Below are positions 1 through 8,976 of a DNA stretch of 64,000 nt, one piece after another. Origin of the DNA: Paraburkholderia xenovorans LB400 (GTDB taxonomy: Bacteria > Pseudomonadota > Gammaproteobacteria > Burkholderiales > Burkholderiaceae). Each line of letters starts with the position of its first letter. The stretch's first letter is position 1. The notes under the pieces were generated by a model. It was not told the DNA's origin, did no database searches, and saw nothing but the letters and a program-made list of their open reading frames with translations. The stretch covers positions 4,712,001 through 4,776,000 of the forward strand of contig NC_007951.1 of NCBI RefSeq assembly GCF_000013645.1. Reading direction: 5' to 3'. The position numbers and the translations under genes were made by a program.

Positions 1-369
1 GATGTTCATCGTCGTCATGCCGGCGAGTACCGCGCCGCCGCCGAACACCTTGGCTTCGAAGCGCTCGCGCCGGCCGCCGGCCTTGATGAGCTCGTTGATC
101 AGCACTTCCATCGCGTACGCGCCGTAGCGCATCGAATCCGACGCGGCCTGGCCGACATCCGCGCCGTCGTCGGGCAACATGAAGTGATTCATGCCGCCGA
201 TACCGGCCGTGCGATCCTGAATGCAGGCCGCCACGCAGGAACCGAGCACGGTGACCAGCACCATGTCCTCGCTGGTGGTGTAGAACTCGTTGGGCAGCAG
301 TTTCACGCCGGGGCGCTGGAAGTGGTTGTCGTAATACAGATTGGTGGCGATCGGCAGGGCGCTGCTCAT
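1..369 (-). CDS. cheD: Chemoreceptor glutamine deamidase CheD (3' end cut by window)
   Basis: CheD deamidates glutamines on methyl-accepting chemoreceptors, which tunes receptor signalling and methylation. The first 123 residues are visible and begin MSSALPIATN. They include the family's nucleophile context LGSCVAAC and the following GGMNHFMLP histidine segment. The start ATG overlaps the cheR stop codon by 4 bases (ATGA), so the two genes are translationally coupled. The C-terminus lies left of the window edge. The family assignment is secure; nothing can be said about the missing part. Confidence 0.93.
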   Translation of the reverse strand, partial: MSSALPIATNLYYDNHFQRPGVKLLPNEFYTTSEDMVLVTVLGSCVAACIQDRTAGIGGMNHFMLPDDGADVGQAASDSMRYGAYAMEVLINELIKAGGRRERFEAKVFGGGAVLAGMTTMNI

Positions 370-1316
370 ACCGTCACCCCATTCGTCGTGTTGCGCGCCG
401 CGGTTGCCGTCGCGCGCGCCGGCGCACGCACGCCGGCCGCGTCACGCGACAATTCGTAGACGGTCTGGCCGCGCAGCCTGAACGCCTGCGTGACGTAGGT
501 GAAGTTTTCCGAGTGACCGGCGAACAGCAGGCCGCCCGACTTCATCAACGGCTCGAAGCGCGCGAGCACTTGCGCTTGCGTCGGCTTGTCGAAATAGATC
601 ATCACGTTGCGGCAGAAGATCGCGTCGAATTGCGCGCGCAACTGGTAATCGCGGTCGGTCAGGTTCAGCTGCTGGAAGCGCACCAGCGCGCGCACTTCCG
701 GGCGCACCTTGACCATGCCGGCATGCGCGCCCGTGCCCTTCAGGAAGAAGCGCCTGAGCCGCTCGGGCGAAAGGTGCTTCACCTGATCGAACTGGTACAT
801 GCCGGCTTCGGCCTTGGCCAGCACCTGGGTGTCGATGTCGGTGGCGAGCACGGTGGCCTGGCGCGCGCCGCTCTCGCCGAGCGCTTCGATCAGTGTCATT
901 GCGATCGAGTACGGCTCTTCACCGGTCGAAGCCGCCGAGCACCATACCGAAACCGGCTGCGCGCGGCGCGGCACGAATTCGGCAAGAATCGGAAAGTGAT
1001 GCGCCTCGCGGAAAAACGCCGTCAGATTGGTGGTCAGCGCATTGGTGAACGCTTCCCACTCGGCCGGATCGTTTTCCGCTTCCAGCAGGTCGAGATACTG
1101 CTTGAACGTGTCGAGGCCGCGCGCACGCAGACGGCGCGCCAGACGGCTGTACGCCATGTCGCGCTTGTGATCCGACAGCGAAATGCCCGCGCTGCGGTGA
1201 ATCAGTTCGCGAATGCGGGCAAAATCCGCCGACGTGAATTCGAAGTCCCTTCCCTGTTCGCCGGTTCTAACCGGGTCCGCCCGATCTGGACGTTGCTGTG
1301 CGCGCGTTGCCATCAT
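366..1316 (-). CDS. cheR: Chemotaxis protein methyltransferase CheR
   Basis: CheR is an S-adenosylmethionine-dependent methyltransferase that methylates glutamates of chemoreceptors at the inner membrane. Visible features are an N-terminal helical domain (about residues 25-90) and the SAM fold with VWCSAASTGEEPYS. The segment FDAIFCRNVMIYFD, typical of CheR, follows. I chose the ATG at 1316 (MMATRAQQ) because an upstream start adds a non-conserved extension and a GGGAA stretch lies just before this ATG; 1313 is equally possible. It lies 205 bases downstream of the chemoreceptor gene and is coupled to cheD. Confidence 0.93.
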   Translation of the reverse strand: MMATRAQQRPDRADPVRTGEQGRDFEFTSADFARIRELIHRSAGISLSDHKRDMAYSRLARRLRARGLDTFKQYLDLLEAENDPAEWEAFTNALTTNLTAFFREAHHFPILAEFVPRRAQPVSVWCSAASTGEEPYSIAMTLIEALGESGARQATVLATDIDTQVLAKAEAGMYQFDQVKHLSPERLRRFFLKGTGAHAGMVKVRPEVRALVRFQQLNLTDRDYQLRAQFDAIFCRNVMIYFDKPTQAQVLARFEPLMKSGGLLFAGHSENFTYVTQAFRLRGQTVYELSRDAAGVRAPARATATAARNTTNGVTV

Positions 1317-1521
1317 GAAAATTCCCGCCTGCGATACGAGCCATCCCGCTTTCCGCCCAGGCAATCTCGCCGGGAAGAAGGGATTGTGTTCGCGGGGTCG
1401 CGCCTGCCCGCGAGTTCTGCCGGCATGCAGTCGGCCCGCGACACGCCAATAAAGCGTGCTTCGATGATTCGCCCGTCATGGAGCGAGATGCCGAATGACT
1501 GCATGTCTTTTGTGCCACTTC

Positions 1522-3378
1522 CTAGAATGTTTCCCAGTCCGTATCCGGGCCCGCCGTGGCCGCGCTTGCCGCGGCCGGACGTGCTGCGGATTCGGATGCC
1601 GCGCGGGCCGTCTTCGGCTTGAGCGCCGGTTCGACGCGCGCAGCGCCTGCATCGTGATTGCCCGACGCCTGCGCTGTGCTGGTTGCCGCCGTGCCTGCGG
1701 CCGGATGCACCGCGCCATTCGCGGACGCAGGCGGCACGGCTTTGCCAGCGGGCTTGCTCTTGCCGCCGCTCGCGCGAGGCTGCGCCGCTTGAGGGCGTAC
1801 CGCAGCGCTGCTGCGCACCGGGCCGCCGGCCACTTTCCAGCCGTTCACCACCGCCTGCAGTTGGCGCGTCTGATCTTCGAGCGATGCCGCCGCAGCCGCC
1901 GCCTGTTCGACGAGCGCCGCGTTCTGCTGCGTGACTTCGTCCATCTGCACCACCGCGCGATTCACCTGCTCGATGCCGCCTGACTGTTCCTCGGACGCCG
2001 CGCTGATTTCGCCCATGATGTCGGTCACCCGGCGCACGGCCTGCACGATCTCGTCCATCGTGGTGCCCGCGCGGCCGACCAGCGCCGAGCCGCTTTGCAC
2101 CTTGTCGACCGAGTCGCCGATCAGTTCCTTGATTTCCTTCGCGGCACTGGCGCTGCGCTGCGCGAGGCTGCGCACTTCGCCGGCCACCACGGCGAAGCCG
2201 CGGCCCTGTTCGCCGGCCCGTGCGGCTTCCACCGCCGCGTTCAGCGCGAGAATATTGGTCTGGAAGGCAATGCCCTCTATCACGCCGATGATGTCGACGA
2301 CCTTGTTCGAACTGGTCGCGATGTCCTGCATGGTCGTGACGACCTGGCTCACCACGTCGCCGCCGCGCGTGGCGATGTCGGATGCGTTGACGGCCAGCTG
2401 GCTCGCCTGGCGCGCGTTCTCGGCGTTCTGCCGCACGGTGCCGGTCAACTGCTCCATGCTCGACGCGGTTTCCTGCAGCGAGGCGGCCTGCTGCTCGGTG
2501 CGCTGCGAGAGATCCGTGTTGCCCATCGCGATTTCGCGCGCGCCGGTGTCGATCGATTCGGTGCTGCTGAGAACCGCCTTCACCATCGTCGACATGCTTT
2601 CCTGCATGCGCTTGATACCGGTGAAAAGGCGCCCGATTTCATTGCGGCTGAATACCTGGATCGTCTCGGACAGATCGCCCGCGGCAATGCGCTCGAAGCA
2701 AGCCGTCGCGTCGGCGAGCGGCTGCACGATCAGGCCGCGCAGCGCGAAGCGGATGCCCACCACCAGCAGCAGCGCGAGCGCCGTGACGGCGATGATCAGC
2801 ATCGTCATCAGCGAGATGTTCGATTGCGCGCTCGCCTGCTGCTCAACGGCGCCCTGCTGCAATTCCTTGATGACCGTCGACGCCGCGCCGTCATAGGCAA
2901 TGAACATCGGGCTGATCTTCGTATCGGCGACCGCGTGATAGGCGGCCATGTCGTTCGCGTTGAGCGCGGCGAACTCCGGGTCGACGCCTTCACGCATCAT
3001 GGTCGTACGCCTGGCAAGCACGTCGTCGAGGGCCGCCTTGTCGACACCGGGCTTCGGTGCGTCGAGATAGAGCTGCCAGCTCTGGTTGCCCTTTGTCAGC
3101 AGTTCCTGCGCGCGGTCGATCGCTTTCTTCGCTTCGTCCGCGTTGCCCGTGGCGGAGAGCGTGTTGAAACGGTCCACCGCGAGACGCGAACGCAGCAGGT
3201 ACGACGAGGCATCGTCGAGTGCATGAATGGCGACCAGGTCGCCCCTTGCGATGCGGTCGAGCGACTGGCTCGCGCCATTCAGCGCGGTCAGTCCGAGCAC
3301 GCCGACCACCACGGTCAGCGCGACCAGAATGATCCCCACCATCGTCAACGACGTGCGAATCGACCACCTGCTCAGCAT
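1522..3378 (-). CDS. Methyl-accepting chemotaxis protein, Tar-type
   Basis: This is an inner-membrane chemoreceptor that senses a periplasmic ligand and controls the CheA kinase through CheW. It has 618 residues: a first membrane segment near residues 10-31, a helical periplasmic domain of the four-helix-bundle (TarH-like) type, and a second membrane segment near 190-213. A HAMP domain follows, then the signalling hairpin centred on NILALNAAVEAARAGEQGRG near residue 375. A long Ala/Pro/Lys-rich linker leads to a C-terminal DWETF, which matches the pentapeptide that tethers CheR and CheB in Tar/Tsr receptors. The ligand cannot be predicted. It lies between cheW and cheR in the same operon. Confidence 0.95.
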   Translation of the reverse strand: MLSRWSIRTSLTMVGIILVALTVVVGVLGLTALNGASQSLDRIARGDLVAIHALDDASSYLLRSRLAVDRFNTLSATGNADEAKKAIDRAQELLTKGNQSWQLYLDAPKPGVDKAALDDVLARRTTMMREGVDPEFAALNANDMAAYHAVADTKISPMFIAYDGAASTVIKELQQGAVEQQASAQSNISLMTMLIIAVTALALLLVVGIRFALRGLIVQPLADATACFERIAAGDLSETIQVFSRNEIGRLFTGIKRMQESMSTMVKAVLSSTESIDTGAREIAMGNTDLSQRTEQQAASLQETASSMEQLTGTVRQNAENARQASQLAVNASDIATRGGDVVSQVVTTMQDIATSSNKVVDIIGVIEGIAFQTNILALNAAVEAARAGEQGRGFAVVAGEVRSLAQRSASAAKEIKELIGDSVDKVQSGSALVGRAGTTMDEIVQAVRRVTDIMGEISAASEEQSGGIEQVNRAVVQMDEVTQQNAALVEQAAAAAASLEDQTRQLQAVVNGWKVAGGPVRSSAAVRPQAAQPRASGGKSKPAGKAVPPASANGAVHPAAGTAATSTAQASGNHDAGAARVEPALKPKTARAASESAARPAAASAATAGPDTDWETF

Positions 3379-3420
3379 TTCGATGCTCCCTATCCCAATC
3401 GTTCGTAAAGGCTGCCGCCG

Positions 3421-3957
3421 TTAGACGCCGAGCGTTTCGATCAGCGCCATTTCGCGGCTGGTCATGAGCTTCTCGATGTCCATCAGGATCAGCATGCGGC
3501 CGTCCACCGTGCCCAGCCCCGTGAGGTACTCGGTCGTCAGCGTGGCGCCGAATTCGGGCGCCGGCATGATCTGGTCGGTGGCGAGCGTCAGCACGTCGGA
3601 CACGCCGTCCACCACCATCCCGACCACGCGATGCGCGACGTTCAGGATGATCACCACCGTCTGGTGGTCGTACTCGACACGGCCCAGATGGAACTTGATG
3701 CGCATGTCGACGATCGGCACGATGATGCCGCGCAGATTGATCACGCCCTTGATGAACTCGGGCGCATTGGCGATCCGCGTCACGTTGTCGTAGCCGCGGA
3801 TTTCCTGCACCTTGAGGATGTCGATGCCGTACTCTTCGGCGCCGAGCGTAAAGACCAGGAATTCCTGACCGCCGGCGTCGGCCTGCTGCACGTCGCGGCG
3901 GCCATTCGTACCGCTCGCGTTCGCGACGCTCGAATTGATGGATTGGACTTCTGCCAC
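3421..3957 (-). CDS. cheW: Chemotaxis coupling protein CheW
   Basis: CheW is the cytoplasmic adaptor linking chemoreceptors to the CheA kinase. It shows the single CheW domain: FLVFTLGAEEYGIDILKVQEI, VINLRGIIVPIVDMR and the GMVVDGVSDVL segment. I place the start at the GTG at 3957 (translated MAEVQSINSS) because a strong GGGGG ribosome-binding site lies 5 bases before it. The upstream in-frame TTG would place the start inside that site. It lies 63 bases downstream of cheA, in the same transcription unit. Confidence 0.94.
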   Translation of the reverse strand: MAEVQSINSSVANASGTNGRRDVQQADAGGQEFLVFTLGAEEYGIDILKVQEIRGYDNVTRIANAPEFIKGVINLRGIIVPIVDMRIKFHLGRVEYDHQTVVIILNVAHRVVGMVVDGVSDVLTLATDQIMPAPEFGATLTTEYLTGLGTVDGRMLILMDIEKLMTSREMALIETLGV

Positions 3958-4020
3958 GTTAGCCCCCAAACGGTTGGGATGAAATAAGTTGAGTAAGTGT
4001 TACGGCGAGTTCGGCGGACA

Positions 4021-6321
4021 TCATGCGAGGCTCATCGCGCCATGCGCGTTGCGCGTTTCGCGGTTCAGCGCCGCCACGTCGACGATCAGCGCCACGCTGC
4101 CGTCGCCGAGAATGGTCGCGGCGGAAATGCCGTGCACCTTGCGGTAATTCGTTTCCAGATTCTTCACGACCACCTGCTGCTGGCCCACCAGTTCGTCGAT
4201 CAGCATCGCAAAGCGGCGCCCCTCGGTTTGCATGATGGTGACGATGCCCTGGGTGGGTTCCTGCTTCGCGTCTTCGACGTTGAACACTTCGTGCAGCGCC
4301 ACGAGCGGCAGATATTCACCGCGCACCCGCACCACGCGCTCACCGTTGGCCACCGTATAGATGTCCTCGGCTTGCGGCTGCAGCGACTCCATCACGAAGT
4401 TCAGCGGCAGAATGAAGATCTCGTTGCCAACCTTGACCGACATGCCGTCGAGAATCGCCAGCGTGAGCGGCAGCACGATGCGCGTGGTGCTGCCCTTGCC
4501 GGCGTGCGAGGTGATTTCCACGTGACCACCCATCGACTGGATGTTCCGCTTCACCACGTCCATGCCGACGCCGCGGCCCGACACGTCCGTGACCTGTTCC
4601 GCCGTCGAGAAGCCCGGCAGGAAGATCAGGTTCCAGACTTCTTCGTCGGTCATGGTCTCGCTGACCTGCATGCCCTGCTTGGCCGCCTTCGCGAGAATCT
4701 TGTCGCGGCGCAGGCCCGCGCCGTCGTCGCTCACTTCAATGACGATGTTGCCGCCGTGATGCGCCGCCGACAGCACCAGCTGCCCGGTCGAATCCTTGCC
4801 CGCCGCGCGCCGCGCTTCCACGGTTTCGATGCCGTGGTCGAGACTGTTGCGCACGAGGTGAGTCAACGGGTCGATGATCCGTTCAATGAGGCTCTTGTCG
4901 AGTTCGGTCGCCTGACCGAAGGTGACGAGCTCCACTTCCTTGCCGAGTTTCGCCGCCAGATCGCGCACGAGGCGCGGGAAGCGGCTGAACACGTAATCCA
5001 TCGGCATCATGCGGATCGACATCACCGCTTCCTGCAGATCGCGCGCGTTGCGCTCGAGCTGCGCCATGCCGTTGAAGAGCCGGTCGTGCAGCGCCGGGTC
5101 GAACGTGCTGGTGGTTTCCGCGAGCATGGCTTGCGTAATCACCAGTTCGCCGACCAGGTTGATCAGCTGATCGACCTTTTCGACGCCGACGCGAATCGAG
5201 CTGCCTTCCGCACCGCCAGCCGCCGCGGCCGGACGTGCCTTACGGTCATGCTCGGCGGGTGCGGCCGCGCCGGCCTGAGCCGGCGCCGGTGCGCTTGCCG
5301 CCGCGGCCTGCGCCGCGGGTTGAGCCGCGGCGGGCGCAGACGCGGCCGGCGCGTCCAACAAACCGTGCGCGGCCGTTGAAGCGGGCGCAGCGGTGCCGGC
5401 CGCCTGTGCCGGCGATGCTGCGGGTCCCGCCTGACTGGCCGGTACTGCGTGCGCCGGGGACGAATCGGCAGCCTCGGGCGTTCCAGGTTCGCCTTGCTGC
5501 GTCTCGTCCGCCGGTGCGGTGCCGCGGCCGATCACGATCTGACTTTCGTCGATCACGAAACAGCACACGGCGATGATGTCGTCGGAGGTCACATCGGTCG
5601 CGAGCCACAGCGTCAGATCGCCACCGCTCTTGACCTGCCCGACAATGTTGCCCAGGTTGCCGAGCTCTTCGGCCAGCAGTTCCTGGTCCTTCTCACCAAC
5701 GCCCCGTAGCGTAATTTTCAGATGGGGACCGGCGTTGTCGTCGTTGCCGCCGACACCGCCGGCTCCCGTGGCTTTCCCGGTCTGTGCCGGTTCCCCGTCA
5801 GTCCATTCACCCGCCGCCTGCACCGCCTGTTCGACGACGTGCTCCGGCGGCGTACCGCCCTGACCCGGCTGGGTTGCCGCCGGCGCCGCGCTCGCGGCAA
5901 CGGGCGCCGCAGCCGGCGCGGCACCGTCGCCGTTTTCCGCGTGCAGCCGTTCGAGCTTCGCGCAGATCGCCTTCGCGGTGGCCGCGTCCGGCTCGGCGCT
6001 CGCGCGGTAGTCGGCCAGCTGGCCGGACAACACGTCCTTGGTTTCGAGGAACGTGTCGATCATGTCCTTGCGCAGCACGAGTTCGTTATTGCGCGCGCGA
6101 TCGAGCAGCGATTCGAGAATGTGGGTGGTTTCCGTCAGCGCGGTAAAGCCGAACGTGGCCGCGCCGCCCTTGATCGAATGCGCCGCGCGGAAAATGGCTG
6201 CGAGGTCTTCGGGGTCCGGGTGCGCAATATCCAGATTGAGCAGCAACTGCTCCATCTGCGCGAGCAGTTCGTCCGCTTCGTCGAAAAACGTCTGATAGAA
6301 CTGAGTGATGTCGAGTGTCAT
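4021..6321 (-). CDS. cheA: Chemotaxis histidine kinase CheA
   Basis: CheA is the cytoplasmic histidine kinase of the chemoreceptor array; it phosphorylates CheY and CheB. The 766-residue protein has an N-terminal Hpt domain with the phosphorylated His48 in AAHSIKGGAATFG. A P2-like region lies near 200-260, followed by a very Ala/Pro-rich linker (about 270-380). The P3 dimerisation helices come next, then the ATPase domain (NSLDHGIE, DDGAGL, GRGVGMDVVK), and a C-terminal CheW-like P5 domain. All kinase boxes are present. It is preceded by a cheY-like gene and followed by cheW. Confidence 0.96.
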   Translation of the reverse strand: MTLDITQFYQTFFDEADELLAQMEQLLLNLDIAHPDPEDLAAIFRAAHSIKGGAATFGFTALTETTHILESLLDRARNNELVLRKDMIDTFLETKDVLSGQLADYRASAEPDAATAKAICAKLERLHAENGDGAAPAAAPVAASAAPAATQPGQGGTPPEHVVEQAVQAAGEWTDGEPAQTGKATGAGGVGGNDDNAGPHLKITLRGVGEKDQELLAEELGNLGNIVGQVKSGGDLTLWLATDVTSDDIIAVCCFVIDESQIVIGRGTAPADETQQGEPGTPEAADSSPAHAVPASQAGPAASPAQAAGTAAPASTAAHGLLDAPAASAPAAAQPAAQAAAASAPAPAQAGAAAPAEHDRKARPAAAAGGAEGSSIRVGVEKVDQLINLVGELVITQAMLAETTSTFDPALHDRLFNGMAQLERNARDLQEAVMSIRMMPMDYVFSRFPRLVRDLAAKLGKEVELVTFGQATELDKSLIERIIDPLTHLVRNSLDHGIETVEARRAAGKDSTGQLVLSAAHHGGNIVIEVSDDGAGLRRDKILAKAAKQGMQVSETMTDEEVWNLIFLPGFSTAEQVTDVSGRGVGMDVVKRNIQSMGGHVEITSHAGKGSTTRIVLPLTLAILDGMSVKVGNEIFILPLNFVMESLQPQAEDIYTVANGERVVRVRGEYLPLVALHEVFNVEDAKQEPTQGIVTIMQTEGRRFAMLIDELVGQQQVVVKNLETNYRKVHGISAATILGDGSVALIVDVAALNRETRNAHGAMSLA

Positions 6322-6409
6322 GCCTGGGTCACCGCGAGAGTTCCTGTCTTGGCGTGGGCTACCGAGCCGCCGCGTCGAGAGCTTCTACAACTTGATCTAA
6401 GGGTGGTGC

Positions 6410-6787
6410 TTACGCGTGGTCCGGCTCGGCTAGCGCCGCCACCAGTTCGGTCAGCATGTCGGGGTCGAGCGGCTTTTCGATCCAGCCGGTCGCGCCCGCA
6501 GCCCGCGCCGCTTCCTTGAACGGCTCGCCCGATTCCGTCGTGAGGACGAGGATGGGCGTGGCCTGGTAAGCCGGGTTGTTGCGCAGCGCGGCGATCAGAT
6601 CGAGGCCGGTCTTGCCCGGCATGTACTGGTCGGTCAGCACGAGGTCGAACGACATGGCGAGCGCGTTTTCGAGCCCTTCGTTGCCGTCCGCCGCGAGCGT
6701 CACCTCATAGCCGGCCGTCGTCAGCGTGGCGGCGAGAATCTGCCGCATCGATGCCGAATCGTCGATTGCCAGGATGTGCCTGATCAT
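6410..6787 (-). CDS. CheY-like single-domain response regulator
   Basis: This is a stand-alone receiver domain of 125 residues. The acidic pair is in AIDDS, the phospho-acceptor Asp is in LTDQYMPGKTG, the switch Thr in VLTTES and the conserved Lys in EKPLD. The start is ATG 6787 (MIRHILAIDD) with a GAGG site 6-9 bases upstream. It sits between motB and cheA, as CheY1 does in other Burkholderiaceae. It is therefore probably a CheA substrate that acts on the flagellar switch or as a phosphate sink. Which of the two cannot be told from sequence. Confidence 0.92.
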   Translation of the reverse strand: MIRHILAIDDSASMRQILAATLTTAGYEVTLAADGNEGLENALAMSFDLVLTDQYMPGKTGLDLIAALRNNPAYQATPILVLTTESGEPFKEAARAAGATGWIEKPLDPDMLTELVAALAEPDHA

Positions 6788-6872
6788 CAAAACCTCGCTG
6801 CACGTGCGCTGTGGATCGCCCTGCCGCGCGCGCCGGCAGGGCGCGTGAACGGGCGGGCGATCGTTGTCTCTG

Positions 6873-7880
6873 TTACTGGGCCGCCGACGCTGCCGCCGGC
6901 ACCTTCGGTGCAGCCGTTGCCGGCTGCGCAAGCTTTTGCAGCAACGGCCTGGAGCCGGCTGCGTCGTCCGACAAGGTAGTCGTGGTGGAGTCGTCGTGGT
7001 CGAGCGCCTCCTCCGACTTCTTGTTCAACACGATGATGCTGATGCGGCGGTTCTCCGGGTCCATCGGGTCCGCCTTGTTCAGGTTCTGCGTCGACGCGAG
7101 GCCGAGCACGCGCATGACCTTCGCTTCATCCATGCCGCCGGCGATCAGTTCGCGGCGCGACGCATTGGCGCGGTCCGCGGACAGTTCCCAGTTGCTGTAG
7201 CCTTTCTCGCCGCCCGCGTACTGCGCGGCGTCGGTGTGGCCCTGCACGATGATGCGGTTCGGCACGTCGTTCAGCGTGTGGCCGATTTCGCGCAGGATGT
7301 CGCGCATGTACGGTTCCACCTGGTCTTTCGCGGTCGCGAACATGGGCCGCTTCTGCGAGTCGACGATTTCGATGCGCAGGCCGGTCAGCGTCGAATCGAT
7401 GCGGATCTGCTGCTTGAACTGGCGCAGCACCGGATTCGCTTCGATCGCGGCCATCAGCTTGACCTGCAGATCGTGCAGGCGGACCTGCTCGCGGCGCTCA
7501 AGTTCGCCCTGCAACTGCTTCACCGAGTCTTCGTTGTTGTGCGAGACGCTGCGCTCCGAGCGGTTGTTCGAACCGTCGGTGGAGCGCGTCACGCCCTGCG
7601 CGTCGGTCGAGATATCGCGGCCGCCGCCCTTCAGAATGCTCGAGTCCTCGGCGCTGCGGTCACCGCCCCACAGCGTGATCTTCAGCGGCTGGTTGAAGTA
7701 ATCGGCAATGCCCTTCAACTGCACCGTGGACGCCGAACTCAGCAGCCACATCAGCAGGAAGAACGCCATCATCGCGGTCATGAAGTCCGCATAGGCGAGC
7801 TTCCACGCGCCGCCGTGGTGGCTGGCTTTCTTCGGCGCGGCGCGCTTGACGACAATGGCGCGGTCTTTATCCTTGTTCAT
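6873..7880 (-). CDS. motB: Flagellar motor stator protein MotB
   Basis: MotB is the proton-channel and peptidoglycan-anchoring subunit of the flagellar stator. The 335-residue protein has a short basic cytoplasmic tail and one membrane helix near residues 28-50. That helix carries the proton-binding Asp32 in YADFMTAMMAFF. A plug/linker region precedes a C-terminal OmpA-like peptidoglycan-binding domain (VQGHTDAAQY, NWELSADRANASRREL). The C-terminal tail is rich in Ala and Pro. It starts 21 bases after motA and is co-transcribed with it. Confidence 0.96.
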   Translation of the reverse strand: MNKDKDRAIVVKRAAPKKASHHGGAWKLAYADFMTAMMAFFLLMWLLSSASTVQLKGIADYFNQPLKITLWGGDRSAEDSSILKGGGRDISTDAQGVTRSTDGSNNRSERSVSHNNEDSVKQLQGELERREQVRLHDLQVKLMAAIEANPVLRQFKQQIRIDSTLTGLRIEIVDSQKRPMFATAKDQVEPYMRDILREIGHTLNDVPNRIIVQGHTDAAQYAGGEKGYSNWELSADRANASRRELIAGGMDEAKVMRVLGLASTQNLNKADPMDPENRRISIIVLNKKSEEALDHDDSTTTTLSDDAAGSRPLLQKLAQPATAAPKVPAAASAAQ

Positions 7881-7901
7881 CGGATCGGTTCCCGGCGCCC
7901 T

Positions 7902-8762
7902 TTACTTGGCCTTGACGCGGCGCACGTGCTCTTCCAGCTCGGCGAACGACGGGCGTTCGGTCGAGAAGAGCACCTTGCGGCCGAACTCGACGGCAATCGC
8001 CGGCGCGTAACCGTTCAGGCTGGCCAGAATCGTCACCTTGATGCACTGGAACATCTTGGTCGACTCGGTCACGCGCTGTTCCGCGACGCTCGCGAGCGGC
8101 CCGATCAGCCCGTACGAAAGCAGAATCCCGAGGAAGGTGCCGACCAGCGCCTGGGCGATCATCTCGCCGAGCACCGCGGGCGGCTTGTCGGCGGAGGCCA
8201 TCGTATGCACCACGCCCATCACCGCGGCCACGATACCGAATGCCGGCATCGCGTCGCCGACCTTGTTCAGCGCGTGCGCGGGCGCCTCGCCTTCCTGGTG
8301 ATGCGTCTCGATCTCCTCGTCCATCAGGCTTTCGATCTCGAACGCGTTCATGTTGCCGCCCACCATCAGACGCAGGTAGTCGGTCAGGAATTCGATGATG
8401 TGCTTGTCGGCGAGAATCTTCGGGTACTGGGTGAAGATCGGACTCTTCGACGGATCGTCGATATCCGCTTCCAGCGTCAGCGTGCCTTCCTTGCGCGCCT
8501 TGGCCAGCAGGACGTAGAGGAGCGCCATCAACTCCATGTACACGTCCTTGTTGTACTTTGCGCCCTTGAACAGGGTCGGAATGACGCGCAGCGTCGCCTT
8601 GATCGTCTTCATTCCGTTACCGAGAATGAACGCGCCGATGCCCGCGCCCACGATCATCAGCACTTCAACGGGCTGCAGGAGCGCGCCGAGATGGCCGCCT
8701 TCCAGCGCATAACCGCCGAAAACGGACAAAAGCGTCACGAGTGTTCCCACGAAAATCAGCAC
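7902..8762 (-). CDS. motA: Flagellar motor stator protein MotA
   Basis: MotA is the inner-membrane subunit of the proton-driven stator. It has 286 residues with four predicted membrane segments: two near the N-terminus (LIFVGTLVTLLSVFGGYALEG and the next hydrophobic stretch) and two after the large cytoplasmic loop (PAFGIVAAVMGVVHTM and ALVGTFLGILLSYGLIGPL). The start is a GTG at 8762 with GAGGG upstream. It is the first gene of the motA-motB-cheY-cheA-cheW-MCP-cheR-cheD unit, downstream of a FliA-type promoter. Confidence 0.95.
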   Translation of the reverse strand: MLIFVGTLVTLLSVFGGYALEGGHLGALLQPVEVLMIVGAGIGAFILGNGMKTIKATLRVIPTLFKGAKYNKDVYMELMALLYVLLAKARKEGTLTLEADIDDPSKSPIFTQYPKILADKHIIEFLTDYLRLMVGGNMNAFEIESLMDEEIETHHQEGEAPAHALNKVGDAMPAFGIVAAVMGVVHTMASADKPPAVLGEMIAQALVGTFLGILLSYGLIGPLASVAEQRVTESTKMFQCIKVTILASLNGYAPAIAVEFGRKVLFSTERPSFAELEEHVRRVKAK

Positions 8763-8783
8763 TGCCGAGCCCTCACAAAGAAG

Positions 8784-8798
8784 CGACGGTGACCGTCG
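8784..8798. repeat. Palindrome CGACGGT-G-ACCGTCG in the motA leader
   Basis: A perfect 7-bp inverted repeat with a 1-bp centre sits between the FliA-type promoter and the motA start. It could be an operator or a short RNA hairpin near the motA ribosome-binding site. No known binding protein is recognised. Confidence 0.45.
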
Positions 8799-8807
8799 TT
8801 AATCAGG

Positions 8808-8834
8808 TTTACGGCAACAAAGCGGAAAACTTTG
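8808..8834 (-). promoter_or_regulatory. FliA (sigma-28) promoter of motAB-cheA operon
   Basis: On the minus strand the sequence reads CAAAGTTT, 11 bases, then GCCGTAAA. The sigma-28 consensus is TAAAGTTT-N11-GCCGATAA, so seven of eight -35 positions match, the spacer is exact, and six of eight -10 positions match. It lies 46 bases upstream of the motA GTG. Confidence 0.82.
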
Positions 8835-8976
8835 GCGGAAATGTGGCGCGTCGCGCCGGTGTAAACCAGAGGCCGAAACAGCCGGCCCCGGCGGGACCGG
8901 GCGTCGTGCGGGCGGGCTGGAAGGCCCGCCGCATGGGGGGCGGATGGCGGACCGCGCAGGCGGGCCGCCTTGTGGG

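Noticed and set aside
513..1622. Long open frame antisense to cheR
   Set aside because: High-GC genes give long open frames on the opposite strand; the minus strand encodes a clear CheR here. The same reasoning removes the long frames opposite the chemoreceptor, cheA, motB/motA, fliD and the TPR glycosyltransferase.
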